DNA from: an uncultured Eudoraea sp.
Lineage (GTDB): Bacteria > Bacteroidota > Bacteroidia > Flavobacteriales > Flavobacteriaceae
Assembly (NCBI RefSeq): GCF_947490415.1
Contig: NZ_CANLGX010000002.1
Span: 620,001 to 684,000 of the forward strand
Length of the DNA stretch: 64,000 nt
Direction of reading: 5' to 3'
The position numbers and the translations under genes were made by a program. The notes beneath the pieces were generated by a model. The model searched no databases and was not told where the DNA came from. It saw only the letters and a list, made by a program, of their open reading frames with translations. How positions within the stretch are numbered: the stretch's first letter is position 1; the number at the start of each line of letters is the position of its first letter. This document shows positions 45,802 to 54,953 of this stretch, one piece after another.

Positions 45802-48207
45802 TTAATTTCTAAGTGGTTTACCTGTTTTTAACATATGCTGAATTCGTTCCAATGTCTTTCTCTCGGTACAGAGCGATAAAAAGGCCTCTCTTTCCAAATC
45901 CAATAAGTATTGCTCACTGACAAGAGACGCTTCAGATAAATCTCCTCCGGCCATAACATAAGCTAATTTATCAGCAATTTTTTTATCGTGTTCACTAATA
46001 TAGTGACCTGCTTCCATAGAATCCGTTCCTACAAGGAACATGCCTAAAGCCTGTTTCCCCAATACCTTTACATCTTTTCTTTTAATAGGTTGGGTATAAC
46101 CTCCTTCAGCCAAAAGTTTTGCCTGCGCTTTAGCTGTTGCTATTTGCCGGTCTTTATTTACGACAATGATGTCTTTTCCTTTTTGCAGTATACCTAAGTC
46201 ATATGCTTCATATGCTGAAGTAGAGACTTTGGCCATTCCAATAGTCAGAAAATATTCCTGCAGCACATTTAATTCTACATCATTCTTCTTGAAAGTGTCG
46301 GATGCCCTTAATGCCATTTCTTTAGAACCACCCCCACCCGGTATGACGCCAACTCCAAATTCGACCAATCCAATGTAGGTTTCAGCTGCTGCCACAACTT
46401 TGTCGGCATGCAGTGATAGCTCACATCCCCCGCCCAGGCACATTCCATGAGGCGCTGAGACTGTTGGGATAGCAGAATAGCGCATGCGCATCATTGTATC
46501 CTGAAAGTATTTAATAGCCATGTTCAATTCATCGTACTCCTGTTCTACAGCCATCATGAATATCATTCCTAAATTGGCTCCAACAGAAAAGTTAGCTGCC
46601 TGGTTGCCTATAACAAGTCCTTGAAAATCCTTCTCGGCAAGGTCTACTGCTTTGTTTAAACCAGACAATACATCTCCGCCAATAGTATTCATTTTAGACT
46701 GGAATTCTACATTGAGTATTCCATCACCAAGGTCTTCTATAACAACGCCGCTATTTTTAAATACTTCATTAGATTTTCTTATATTATCTAAAATAATAAA
46801 GGCATCCTGGCCGGGTACCTTAGCCATGGTCTTCTGAGGAATATCATAAAAATAGGTGGCTCCGTCCTTAACACTGTAGAATGAAGAAGCACCTGAGTCC
46901 TTGAGCTCCTTAATCCATTTGGCCGGACTATGTCCCTCTTCTGCAATCATTTTCAAGCCATTTTCCAAACCAATGGCATCCCATATCTGGAAAGGCCCGT
47001 GCTCCCAGCCAAAACCGGCTTTCATAGCATCATCAATTTTGTATAATTCATCCGTTATTTCAGGGATGCGGTGAGAAACATAGGCAAAAAGTGCTGCAAA
47101 GCTTTTGCGGTAAAAGACGCCGGCTTTATCCTTGCCATTTGCCAAAACTTTGAAACGATCAATAACTTTATCTATGGGCTTGGTAAGTTCCAGTGTGGCG
47201 AAATTCGCTCTCTTTTTTGGTCTGTAATCCATAGTATCCAGATCCAGGCCAAGAATGTCACTTTTACCGTCCTTGGTCTTTACCTTTTTATAGAAGCCCT
47301 GACCTGTTTTACTACCCAGCCATTTGTTATCCGACATGGTCTGGATAAATTCCGGTAATTTAAATAATTCATGTTGTTCATCATCTGTACAATTTGCATA
47401 GATACCATTGGCCACATGTACTAAAGTGTCGAGCCCTACAACATCCACTGTTCTGAAAGTTGCAGATTTTGGTCTGCCAATTACAGGCCCGGTTAGCTTA
47501 TCTACTTCTTCTACGGTTAGCCCTAATTCTTTGACCATATGAAATAAGCTCTGAATGCTAAAAATCCCAATTCTGTTACCTATAAAGGCAGGGGTATCCT
47601 TGGCTATTACAGATGTTTTTCCAAGAAATTTTTCACCATAAACATTTAAAAAGTCCAGCACCGATTGTCTGGTTTTCGGCCCAGGAATAATTTCAAAAAG
47701 CTTTAAATAACGAGCAGGATTAAAGAAATGAGTACCACAAAAATGTTCCTGGAAATCATCACTTCTTCCTTCGCTCATGAATTTAATGGGAATACCAGAG
47801 GTGTTAGAGGTTATCAATGTTCCCGGACTTCTGTGTTTTTCGAGCTTCTCAAATACCGTTTTCTTAATATCCAGGCGTTCCACAACCACTTCGATAATCC
47901 AATCTACCTGTCCTACTTGTGCTATGTCATCTTCAAGATTTCCGGTGGTAATTCTACCGGCGAAATCTGAATGATAGATAGGAGATGGCTTTGATTTTAA
48001 TGCCGCGGTTAAGGAATCATTGACAATTCTATTTCTTACGGCTTTATCTTTAAGTGTAAGTCCTTTTGATTTTTCCTTTTCATTAAGTTCCCTGGGAACA
48101 ATATCTAATAATAGGACTTCAACTCCAATATTGGCAAAGTGACAGGCAATTCCGCTACCCATTATACCGGAACCTATAACAGCTACCTTTTTAATATGCT
48201 TATTCAT
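45802..48207 (-). CDS. fadN: 3-hydroxyacyl-CoA dehydrogenase/enoyl-CoA hydratase fusion (FadN-type)
   Basis: An 801-residue two-enzyme protein. The N-terminal about 450 residues are the NAD-dependent 3-hydroxyacyl-CoA dehydrogenase with the Rossmann GSGIMGSGIA and the GTHFFNPARYLKL signature; the C-terminal third (about 510-720) is an enoyl-CoA hydratase with Glu in GGGCELSLHAD and Glu in VEFGVGVIPGGGG. The order dehydrogenase-then-hydratase is that of Bacillus FadN, not of E. coli FadB. It overlaps the upstream marR by 4 bp (ATGA). It performs the middle two steps of beta-oxidation. Confidence 0.93.
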   Translation of the reverse strand: MNKHIKKVAVIGSGIMGSGIACHFANIGVEVLLLDIVPRELNEKEKSKGLTLKDKAVRNRIVNDSLTAALKSKPSPIYHSDFAGRITTGNLEDDIAQVGQVDWIIEVVVERLDIKKTVFEKLEKHRSPGTLITSNTSGIPIKFMSEGRSDDFQEHFCGTHFFNPARYLKLFEIIPGPKTRQSVLDFLNVYGEKFLGKTSVIAKDTPAFIGNRIGIFSIQSLFHMVKELGLTVEEVDKLTGPVIGRPKSATFRTVDVVGLDTLVHVANGIYANCTDDEQHELFKLPEFIQTMSDNKWLGSKTGQGFYKKVKTKDGKSDILGLDLDTMDYRPKKRANFATLELTKPIDKVIDRFKVLANGKDKAGVFYRKSFAALFAYVSHRIPEITDELYKIDDAMKAGFGWEHGPFQIWDAIGLENGLKMIAEEGHSPAKWIKELKDSGASSFYSVKDGATYFYDIPQKTMAKVPGQDAFIILDNIRKSNEVFKNSGVVIEDLGDGILNVEFQSKMNTIGGDVLSGLNKAVDLAEKDFQGLVIGNQAANFSVGANLGMIFMMAVEQEYDELNMAIKYFQDTMMRMRYSAIPTVSAPHGMCLGGGCELSLHADKVVAAAETYIGLVEFGVGVIPGGGGSKEMALRASDTFKKNDVELNVLQEYFLTIGMAKVSTSAYEAYDLGILQKGKDIIVVNKDRQIATAKAQAKLLAEGGYTQPIKRKDVKVLGKQALGMFLVGTDSMEAGHYISEHDKKIADKLAYVMAGGDLSEASLVSEQYLLDLEREAFLSLCTERKTLERIQHMLKTGKPLRN

Positions 48208-48668
48208 TGATGATGATTATTTAATTTGGTATTCCGACTATATATTTTTTTTTCAGTAATAAGACTGTTTATGGTTTCCATAACTTCAAAAAAGTTGTCC
48301 AGCTGTCCTTCACTAACATTTTCCTTAACTACGTCGTTAAACCGTAAAACAACATCTTTGGAATCTTTACGCTTTTCAAGACCAAAAGGGGTAAGATGTA
48401 TTAAAACGCCACGTCCATCATCCGGATTAGGTTTACGGATAATCAGCCCTTTTTCTTCCATGCTTTTTAGTATTCGGGACAAGCTGGTGGCCTCCATTCC
48501 CATTTTAGGACCCAGGGATGTGGATGGTGTACCGGTTTTAGGATCTATGCTTAGCAGCGTAAAGCCAACGGCCATAGTTGTGCCAAAATGTTTGGCTTCT
48601 TCATTATACATTTTAGCAACGGATTGCCAGGTAGCGCGCAGGGCATAATCTATTGTTATATCCTTCAT
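48204..48668 (-). CDS. MarR family transcriptional regulator of the beta-oxidation operon
   Basis: A 154-residue winged-helix regulator with the MarR plan: N-terminal dimerisation helix, GFTLLSIDPKTG turn, recognition helix MEATSLSRILKSMEEKGLI and wing RKPNPDDGRGVLIHLT. It is the first gene of the operon and overlaps fadN by 4 bp. A 28-bp perfect palindrome at 48699-48726 lies 31-58 bp upstream of its start, next to a -7 box, so it is very likely autoregulated. Ligands in this family are often acyl-CoA or aromatic compounds; here a fatty acyl-CoA is a reasonable guess. Confidence 0.92.
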   Translation of the reverse strand: MKDITIDYALRATWQSVAKMYNEEAKHFGTTMAVGFTLLSIDPKTGTPSTSLGPKMGMEATSLSRILKSMEEKGLIIRKPNPDDGRGVLIHLTPFGLEKRKDSKDVVLRFNDVVKENVSEGQLDNFFEVMETINSLITEKKIYSRNTKLNNHHQ

Positions 48669-48687
48669 GAAATCTTCAATTGTACCT

Positions 48688-48695
48688 CAAAGATA
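48688..48695 (-). promoter_or_regulatory. candidate promoter -7 box of the marR-fadNAE operon
   Basis: CAAAGATA on the plus strand reads TATCTTTG on the minus strand and fits TAnnTTTG. It lies 20 bp before the ATG at 48668 and abuts the palindrome at 48699-48726, which would cover the -33 region. A repressor bound there would block RNA polymerase. Confidence 0.55.
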
Positions 48696-48698
48696 TAA

Positions 48699-48726
48699 AA
48701 ATTTATTATGCATGCATAATAAATTT
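48699..48726. promoter_or_regulatory. 28-bp perfect palindrome, candidate MarR operator
   Basis: Left half AAATTTATTATGCA (48699-48712) and its exact reverse complement at 48713-48726. It sits upstream of the -7 box of the marR-fadN-fadA-fadE operon. Perfect inverted repeats of this length are typical of MarR-type operators; binding is inferred from position. No second copy was found elsewhere in the window by eye. Confidence 0.7.
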
Positions 48727-48806
48727 AAAAGAATAGCCTGTTGATTTTAAAAGAAATTTAGGTCAAATTAAGTAGTTCAGATTCCCTTAAGAGAGAGCAT
48801 CTACTC

Positions 48807-50585
48807 TTAATGTCCATATATTTGATTGTAGAGAGCCATATACTTTTCTTTAATAATCTTTCTTCGAAGTTTCATGGTAGGAGTGAGGTGGCCTCCGTCA
48901 ACACTCCATACATCGGGGGTAAGTCTAAACTCCTTAATTTTTTCCCATTTGGCGAATTTTTCATTGGCGTGATCAACTTCCTCCTGAAATCTGGCCAGGA
49001 CTTTCGGATTTATAACACTTTCTGCATTGGTTCCCAGATTAATATTATGTCTTACAGCCCATTCCCCCAAGAATTCAAAATTGGGTTGGATCAGCGCAGC
49101 GGGCATTTTCTCACCTTCTCCAACAACCATAATTTGTTCGATAAATCTGGATTGTTTAAACCGGTTTTCCATTACCTGAGGTGCTATATATTTGCCTCCG
49201 GAAGTTTTAAACATTTCCTTTTTGCGGTCTGTAATTCTGAGGAAACCATCGGCATCAATTTCACCAATATCACCTGTATGAAAAAACCCATCCTTTAATA
49301 CTTCAGCGCTTTTTACCGCATCTCTGTAATAGCCCATCATAACCTGAGGCCCCTTAATGCAAATTTCTCCATCAGCTTCAATTTTTACTTCAGTGCGCCC
49401 TATTGGTTTACCTACGGTTCCTATCTTAAAACCATTATTGCGCATGTCATTTACGGAGATAACCGGAGAGGTTTCTGTTAGTCCGTAACCTTCCATAAGA
49501 CCCATTTCAGCAGCATTAAAAATTCTGGCTAATCTGGGTTGCAAGGCCGCACTACCAGATGCAATAAGACCAAGATTACCCCCAAGTCCGGCTTTCCATT
49601 TGCTGAAAATTAATTTACGTGCCAGTTTGAGTTGTTGCTCATACCACCATCCGTTTTGGCCATATGGTTCATATCTAAGCCCTACTTTTACTGCCCAAAA
49701 AAACAAGAATTTCTTTATGCCTTTTAAGTCAGCGCCCTTTGCTATTATTTTATCATAGACTTTTTCTATAAGTCTGGGAACAGCAGTCATGACATGGGGC
49801 TCAACCTCTTTTAAATTTTCACTAATCGTTTCCAGTGATTCAGCGAAATATATAGAAACACTTCTATACTGATACAAATACATTAGCATCCGTTCATAAA
49901 TGTGGCAAACTGGCAAGAAACTAAGCGCTTTAACTGTACCGTCAGCAATGGGTAATCTGGACGAACTTTCCAAGGTATTACTCACTATGTTATCATGGGA
50001 TAGCATAACCCCTTTTGGCCTTCCCGTGGTGCCGGAAGTATAAATTAATGTGGCCAGGTCTTCGGGTTTTACAGAGGCTTTAAGTTTTTCTACTTCAGTC
50101 TGGTTTGACTCGTCTTTTCCAAGTTGTAACAGTTCCTTCCAGTTCTTACATTCGTCGAGTTCATCAAAAGAGTATATTTCCTTTAAGGAAGGAACTTTAT
50201 CCTTAACCGTCTTGACTTTCTCATAAACCTCACTGCAGGATACAAAACAATAAACACATTCTGCATGGTTAAGGACATAGGCATAATCCTCTTCAGAAAT
50301 CGTGGGATAGATAGGTACATTTTGGGCCCCTAACTGTAAAATACCGATATCCATTATATTCCATTCTGTTCGGTTGGTCATGGATATCAGCGCAATCTTG
50401 TCATTGGGTTTTACACCTAATTTTAGTAAAGCCCTGCTCACTGTATTTGCCTTATTTATATAATCCCTGGTAGAAGTGGCAATCCACTCCCCATTATATT
50501 TTGTAACCAGGGAATTCTTTAGATCAAATTTTTCTAATTGGTAATAAGGAAAATCAAAAAGACGTGTTATATCTTGCATACTCAA
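48807..50585 (-). CDS. long-chain acyl-CoA synthetase (AMP-forming)
   Basis: A 592-residue AMP-binding enzyme. Blocks: the P-loop TLIYTSGTTGRPKG, EGYGLTETSPVI, GDIGEIDADGFLRITDRKKEMFKTSGGKY (written in part) and a C-terminal Lys in LTPTMKLRRKII. It activates long-chain fatty acids for beta-oxidation, and the neighbouring marR-fadNAE operon fits. It is a separate unit, 139 bp upstream of the marR start region; whether the same regulator controls it is unknown. Symbol left open because several acyl-CoA ligases share this architecture. Confidence 0.92.
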   Translation of the reverse strand: MSMQDITRLFDFPYYQLEKFDLKNSLVTKYNGEWIATSTRDYINKANTVSRALLKLGVKPNDKIALISMTNRTEWNIMDIGILQLGAQNVPIYPTISEEDYAYVLNHAECVYCFVSCSEVYEKVKTVKDKVPSLKEIYSFDELDECKNWKELLQLGKDESNQTEVEKLKASVKPEDLATLIYTSGTTGRPKGVMLSHDNIVSNTLESSSRLPIADGTVKALSFLPVCHIYERMLMYLYQYRSVSIYFAESLETISENLKEVEPHVMTAVPRLIEKVYDKIIAKGADLKGIKKFLFFWAVKVGLRYEPYGQNGWWYEQQLKLARKLIFSKWKAGLGGNLGLIASGSAALQPRLARIFNAAEMGLMEGYGLTETSPVISVNDMRNNGFKIGTVGKPIGRTEVKIEADGEICIKGPQVMMGYYRDAVKSAEVLKDGFFHTGDIGEIDADGFLRITDRKKEMFKTSGGKYIAPQVMENRFKQSRFIEQIMVVGEGEKMPAALIQPNFEFLGEWAVRHNINLGTNAESVINPKVLARFQEEVDHANEKFAKWEKIKEFRLTPDVWSVDGGHLTPTMKLRRKIIKEKYMALYNQIYGH

Positions 50586-50724
50586 TTTCTGAATTGTAAT
50601 TGCAAAATAAGAAAAGGTAACGGTATTTAATACGGAATTACTAAAAAAAGACCTTAATTTCTTATAATTTGTTAATAGAATACGATCTGATAATAAATAG
50701 GATCTTAAAAGGTCAATTCATTAT

Positions 50725-51207
50725 TTAGTGCAAATGAAGTTTCATTCCTTCATGGGATGCAATGAACCCTAGTTTTTCATAAAATTGCACGGCCGCATTC
50801 CTTTTTTTATCCGTAGTAAGCTGCACTACATGTGCTTCTTTTTGTTTAGCGCGATCTATGGCCCATTGTATAAGCTTCTTTCCAATTCCTTTATTCCTGT
50901 AATTCTCATGCACCCTCACGGCTTCTATTTGTGCTCTTATGCCTCCCTGATAAGTTAGATATTGAATAAAGCTTAGCTGTAAAGTGCCAATTATATCTCC
51001 GGAGTCGTTTAACATGACCATCAATTCCTGATGTTGATCCGAATTAATTCTGTCAAATGCATTCAAGTACTGCTCAGGTAAAGGTGTTTTGAAGTTTTCT
51101 CTTAACCTGCCTAATTCATCGTTAGCGATGAGTTCTACGATAGCTGATAAGTCCTTTTGTTGGGCCCTGCGAATAATCAAGATACTTCGTTTTGTTTTTC
51201 TATCCAT
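50725..51207 (-). CDS. GNAT family N-acetyltransferase
   Basis: A 160-residue GNAT with the acetyl-CoA motif A (IEAVRVHENYRNKGIGKKLIQWAI in part) and motif B (AVQFYEKLGF). The ATG at 51207 causes a 31-bp overlap with purL. A TTG at 51180 (residue 10, in ILIIRRAQQ) would give the more typical N-terminus and a 4-bp overlap (TTGA) with the purL stop; it may be the true start. The acceptor substrate is unknown. Placed after purL on the same strand, so it is probably co-transcribed with it. Confidence 0.85.
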   Translation of the reverse strand: MDRKTKRSILIIRRAQQKDLSAIVELIANDELGRLRENFKTPLPEQYLNAFDRINSDQHQELMVMLNDSGDIIGTLQLSFIQYLTYQGGIRAQIEAVRVHENYRNKGIGKKLIQWAIDRAKQKEAHVVQLTTDKKRNAAVQFYEKLGFIASHEGMKLHLH

Positions 51208-54200
51208 TTTCTGGCGTTGATAAACGCCTCTAACCAGGGTGATATTTTATCGTTTCTATCCTTGGGATAATATGCCCAGTTCCAAGGAAAAATAGAACGC
51301 TCAATATGTGGCATGGTCACCAAATGCCTTCCTGTTTTATCGCACATCATAGCAGTATTAAAATCACTTCCATTGGGATTAGCGGGATAGTCACTATAAC
51401 CATATTTGGCAACGATATCGTAATTTTCTTCACTCAATGGAAGACTAAATTTCCCTTCACCATGGGATATCCATACTCCAAGAGTTGTTCCCGAAAGAGA
51501 AGCAAGCATTACCGAATGATTGTCTATAACCTTCACGGAGGTAAAACTACTCTCATGCTTGTGCGAATTATTAAAAGTCATTTTACCATGAACTTCATGT
51601 TCAGGATTTACTAATTCTAATTCCATAAAAAGCTGGCATCCGTTACATATTCCTACTGATAAAGTATTCGTTCTGTCAAAAAAGTTTAGAAGTGACTGCC
51701 TTGCCTTTTCATTATATTTAAAAGCACCTGCCCAGCCCTTTGCACTTCCTAAAACATCGGAATTGGAGAATCCGCCTACTGCACCTATAAACTGAATGTC
51801 TTCCAGAGTTTCCCTGCCGGCAATAAGATCGGTCATGTGGACGTCCTTGACATCAAATCCGGCAAGGTACATTGCATTGGCCATTTCACGCTCAGAATTA
51901 CTTCCCTTTTCTCTTAATATTGCTGCCTTTGGCCGCTTTATATTTTCTGTACTTCTTTCAGGATGATGATTTAGAAAATTTTCAGGGAAGATAAAATTCA
52001 GAGGTTGTTTTTTATAATTTCCATACCTTGATTTAGCAAGATTATTGGAGGTTTGCCTTTCATCCAAGAGATAAGACGTTTTATACCAGATATCACGCAA
52101 ACTGTTAATGTTTAAACCTATTTCAGTTTCCTGATTTTTTATGTTCAATTCCGGTTGTTGGATAACTTCCCCTATTTTCTTATAATCTATTCCTGCCTCC
52201 TGCATTTTTAATTCCACTGAATCATCTTTGGCTTGAAAAACCAATCCGGAATTTTCGGCAAAAAGTAATTTGATCGTGTCTTTTTCGGCCAGATTTGTAA
52301 GATCTAAAGATGCTCCCAGATTAATATCTGCAAAACACATTTCCAAAAGTGTGGTTATCAATCCGCCTGAAGAGACATCATGGCCAGCTACAATTAGTCC
52401 ATCTTTTATCAATTCCTGAAGTGCATTAAATACATTAATGACATAATCTGATTCCTTTATTGTAGGGGCTTTATCACCAATTCTATTTAGGATTTGCGCA
52501 AAAGAAGATCCGCCTAACTCATATGTATCCTGTGAGATGTTGATATAATAAATACTTCCCGCAATACTTTGAAATACGGGTTCTATTACACTAGTAATAT
52601 CGGTGCAATTTGCTGCGGCAGAAATTATTACGGTCCCCGGAGATATAACTTCTACATCCTTGTATTTTTGTTTCATGGATAATGAGTCCTTTCCGGTGGG
52701 GACATTGATCCCAAGTTCAATGGCAAAGTCCGATATAGCTTTAACTGCTTCATACAACCTGGCGTCTTCTCCTTCGTTTCTGCAGGGCCACATCCAATTA
52801 GCCGAGAGGGCAACCGATTTTAAGCCGTCTTTTAAAGGTGCCCAGACTATATTTGAAAGGGCTTCTGCAATACTGTTCCTGCTACCTGCGACCGGATCGA
52901 TTAACCCGCTTATTGGGGAATGACCAATAGAAGTCGCAATACCTTCTCTGCCCTTAAAATCCAACGCCATGACACCACAATTATTCAGAGGTAATTGCAA
53001 AGGTCCGGCACACTGTTGTTTGGCAACCTTGCCACCAACACATCGGTCTACTTTATTAGTTAACCAGTCCTTACATGCAACAGCTTCCAGTTGAAGGACT
53101 TGTTCGAGGTAGTCGTGAAAAAATTCTATTTTATAATCTGTTACCTGATATTTCCTGTCGACCGTAATATCATCCATGATGGTTTTTGGAGAGCTGCCAA
53201 ACATGTCGGAAAGTTCAAGGTCCATTGGCTTAGTTCCTTTTGTTTTGGATTCAAAGGTAAATCTATTGTCTCCGGTAACATCCCCTACATCATAGATCGG
53301 AGAGCGTTCCCTATCGGCAATTCTATGTAATAAACCCATATTTTCGGCACCCATTACGAGCCCCATGCGTTCCTGAGATTCATTCCCGATAATTTCCTTG
53401 GCAGAAAGTGTAGGATCTCCAATCGGGAGCATATCCAGATCAATTTTACCTCCTGTCTCTTCCACTAATTCTGATAAACAGTTTAAATGTCCGCCTGCAC
53501 CGTGATCATGAATAGAAACTATGGGATTCTCTTTGCTTTCCACAAGGCCCCGTATTGCATTGGCCGCGCGTTTTTGCATTTCCGGGTTAGACCGTTGTAC
53601 GGCATTTAATTCTATGGATGAACTAAATTCACCGGTATCAGCACTTGAAACGGCAGCGCCACCCATTCCTATGCGGTAATTGTCGCCCCCAAGAATAACT
53701 ATTTTATCTCCTTTTTTTGGAATTCCTTTTAGGGCCTGCTCTGCTTTGCCATAACCAATTCCTCCGGCAAGCATTATAACCTTATCATATCCCAGTTTTC
53801 TGGAATGTTCTTCGTGCTCAAAGGTCAACAAAGATCCTGAAATTAAAGGTTGACCAAATTTGTTACCAAAATCAGAAGCACCATTGGAAGCTTTTATAAG
53901 AATATCCATTGGAGTTTGGTATAACCATGGTCTTTCCTCCATACCATTCTCCCATGACCTGTTTTTTTCCAGGCGTGAATATGAGGTCATATACACGGCG
54001 GTTCCTGCGATGGGTAATGAACCTTTACCTCCTGCTAATCGATCCCGTATTTCACCTCCAGAACCGGTAGCTGCCCCATTAAAAGGCTCTACCGTAGTTG
54101 GAAAGTTGTGGGTCTCGGCTTTTAGTGAAATAACAGATTCAAACTCGCTTTCCTGATAGTAGTCTGGCTTATCTGAAGTTTTTGGAGCGAATTGAACCAC

Positions 54201-54854
54201 CTTAGGACCTTTTACAAAAGCCACATTGTCTTTATATGCGGATACAATTTCATTTGGATTTTCATTAGCTGTTTTTTTTATTAGCTTGAAAAGTGAGGCA
54301 GGCATTTCTTTGCCATCAATAACAAAAGTTCCGTTAAAAATTTTGTGCCTGCAATGTTCAGAATTCACCTGACTGAATCCAAAGACCTCAGAATCTGTTA
54401 ATTTCCGACCTATTTTTTTTGATAACCCTTTAAGATATTCTACTTCATCCGGGCTCAGTGCCAAGCCCTCTTCTTTATTATATTTGGTAATATCATCAAT
54501 TTCCAAAATGGGGTGAGGTGCCACCTCAATACTATAAATCTCCTGATTTAACCCTTGGTACTTTTGCGAGAGCATTGGATCAAAATCTATAAATTTTTCA
54601 TCCACCGGTGTAAACTCTTCAATTCTAAGAATTCCAGAAACACCCATATTCTGTGTTATTTCGGTAGCATTAGTACTCCATGGGGTAATCATGGCAGCCC
54701 TGGGTCCAACAAAAAAGGCGTCTATAGACGCCACATTTATTCTGGATTGATTTCCAAATAACCAACTAAGTTTCTCAATGTCTGTTTCTGTAAGTTCTTG
54801 TTTAGTTTGTACTGCAAAAACTTTAGTGCTGAGGTCTCCAAAGAAATGAATCAT
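51177..54854 (-). CDS. purL: phosphoribosylformylglycinamidine synthase (single-chain PurL)
   Basis: A 1225-residue enzyme of the large, fused type: N-terminal PurS-like domain (about 1-150), linker, FGAM synthase domains with GGKGSLPIAGTAVYM and VSIHDHGAGGHLNCLSEL, and a C-terminal glutamine amidotransferase with Cys in GICNGCQLF and the closing WISHGEGKF. It converts FGAR, ATP and glutamine to FGAM in purine synthesis. The promoter lies at 54887-54894. The downstream gene overlaps by 31 bp or by 4 bp depending on its start. Confidence 0.96.
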   Translation of the reverse strand: MIHFFGDLSTKVFAVQTKQELTETDIEKLSWLFGNQSRINVASIDAFFVGPRAAMITPWSTNATEITQNMGVSGILRIEEFTPVDEKFIDFDPMLSQKYQGLNQEIYSIEVAPHPILEIDDITKYNKEEGLALSPDEVEYLKGLSKKIGRKLTDSEVFGFSQVNSEHCRHKIFNGTFVIDGKEMPASLFKLIKKTANENPNEIVSAYKDNVAFVKGPKVVQFAPKTSDKPDYYQESEFESVISLKAETHNFPTTVEPFNGAATGSGGEIRDRLAGGKGSLPIAGTAVYMTSYSRLEKNRSWENGMEERPWLYQTPMDILIKASNGASDFGNKFGQPLISGSLLTFEHEEHSRKLGYDKVIMLAGGIGYGKAEQALKGIPKKGDKIVILGGDNYRIGMGGAAVSSADTGEFSSSIELNAVQRSNPEMQKRAANAIRGLVESKENPIVSIHDHGAGGHLNCLSELVEETGGKIDLDMLPIGDPTLSAKEIIGNESQERMGLVMGAENMGLLHRIADRERSPIYDVGDVTGDNRFTFESKTKGTKPMDLELSDMFGSSPKTIMDDITVDRKYQVTDYKIEFFHDYLEQVLQLEAVACKDWLTNKVDRCVGGKVAKQQCAGPLQLPLNNCGVMALDFKGREGIATSIGHSPISGLIDPVAGSRNSIAEALSNIVWAPLKDGLKSVALSANWMWPCRNEGEDARLYEAVKAISDFAIELGINVPTGKDSLSMKQKYKDVEVISPGTVIISAAANCTDITSVIEPVFQSIAGSIYYINISQDTYELGGSSFAQILNRIGDKAPTIKESDYVINVFNALQELIKDGLIVAGHDVSSGGLITTLLEMCFADINLGASLDLTNLAEKDTIKLLFAENSGLVFQAKDDSVELKMQEAGIDYKKIGEVIQQPELNIKNQETEIGLNINSLRDIWYKTSYLLDERQTSNNLAKSRYGNYKKQPLNFIFPENFLNHHPERSTENIKRPKAAILREKGSNSEREMANAMYLAGFDVKDVHMTDLIAGRETLEDIQFIGAVGGFSNSDVLGSAKGWAGAFKYNEKARQSLLNFFDRTNTLSVGICNGCQLFMELELVNPEHEVHGKMTFNNSHKHESSFTSVKVIDNHSVMLASLSGTTLGVWISHGEGKFSLPLSEENYDIVAKYGYSDYPANPNGSDFNTAMMCDKTGRHLVTMPHIERSIFPWNWAYYPKDRNDKISPWLEAFINARKWIEKQNEVS

Positions 54855-54886
54855 GGAACTTATTAAAAATTAGGATTACGAAAGCA

Positions 54887-54894
54887 CAAATTTA
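54887..54894 (-). promoter_or_regulatory. candidate promoter -7 box of purL
   Basis: CAAATTTA on the plus strand reads TAAATTTG on the minus strand (exact TAnnTTTG) and lies 33 bp upstream of the ATG at 54854. Confidence 0.5.
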
Positions 54895-54953
54895 CATTAT
54901 TAATATGGGTTTTTTTAAGAGAAAAGTTAACAGTTTTCAAATGCAATTGTTCA

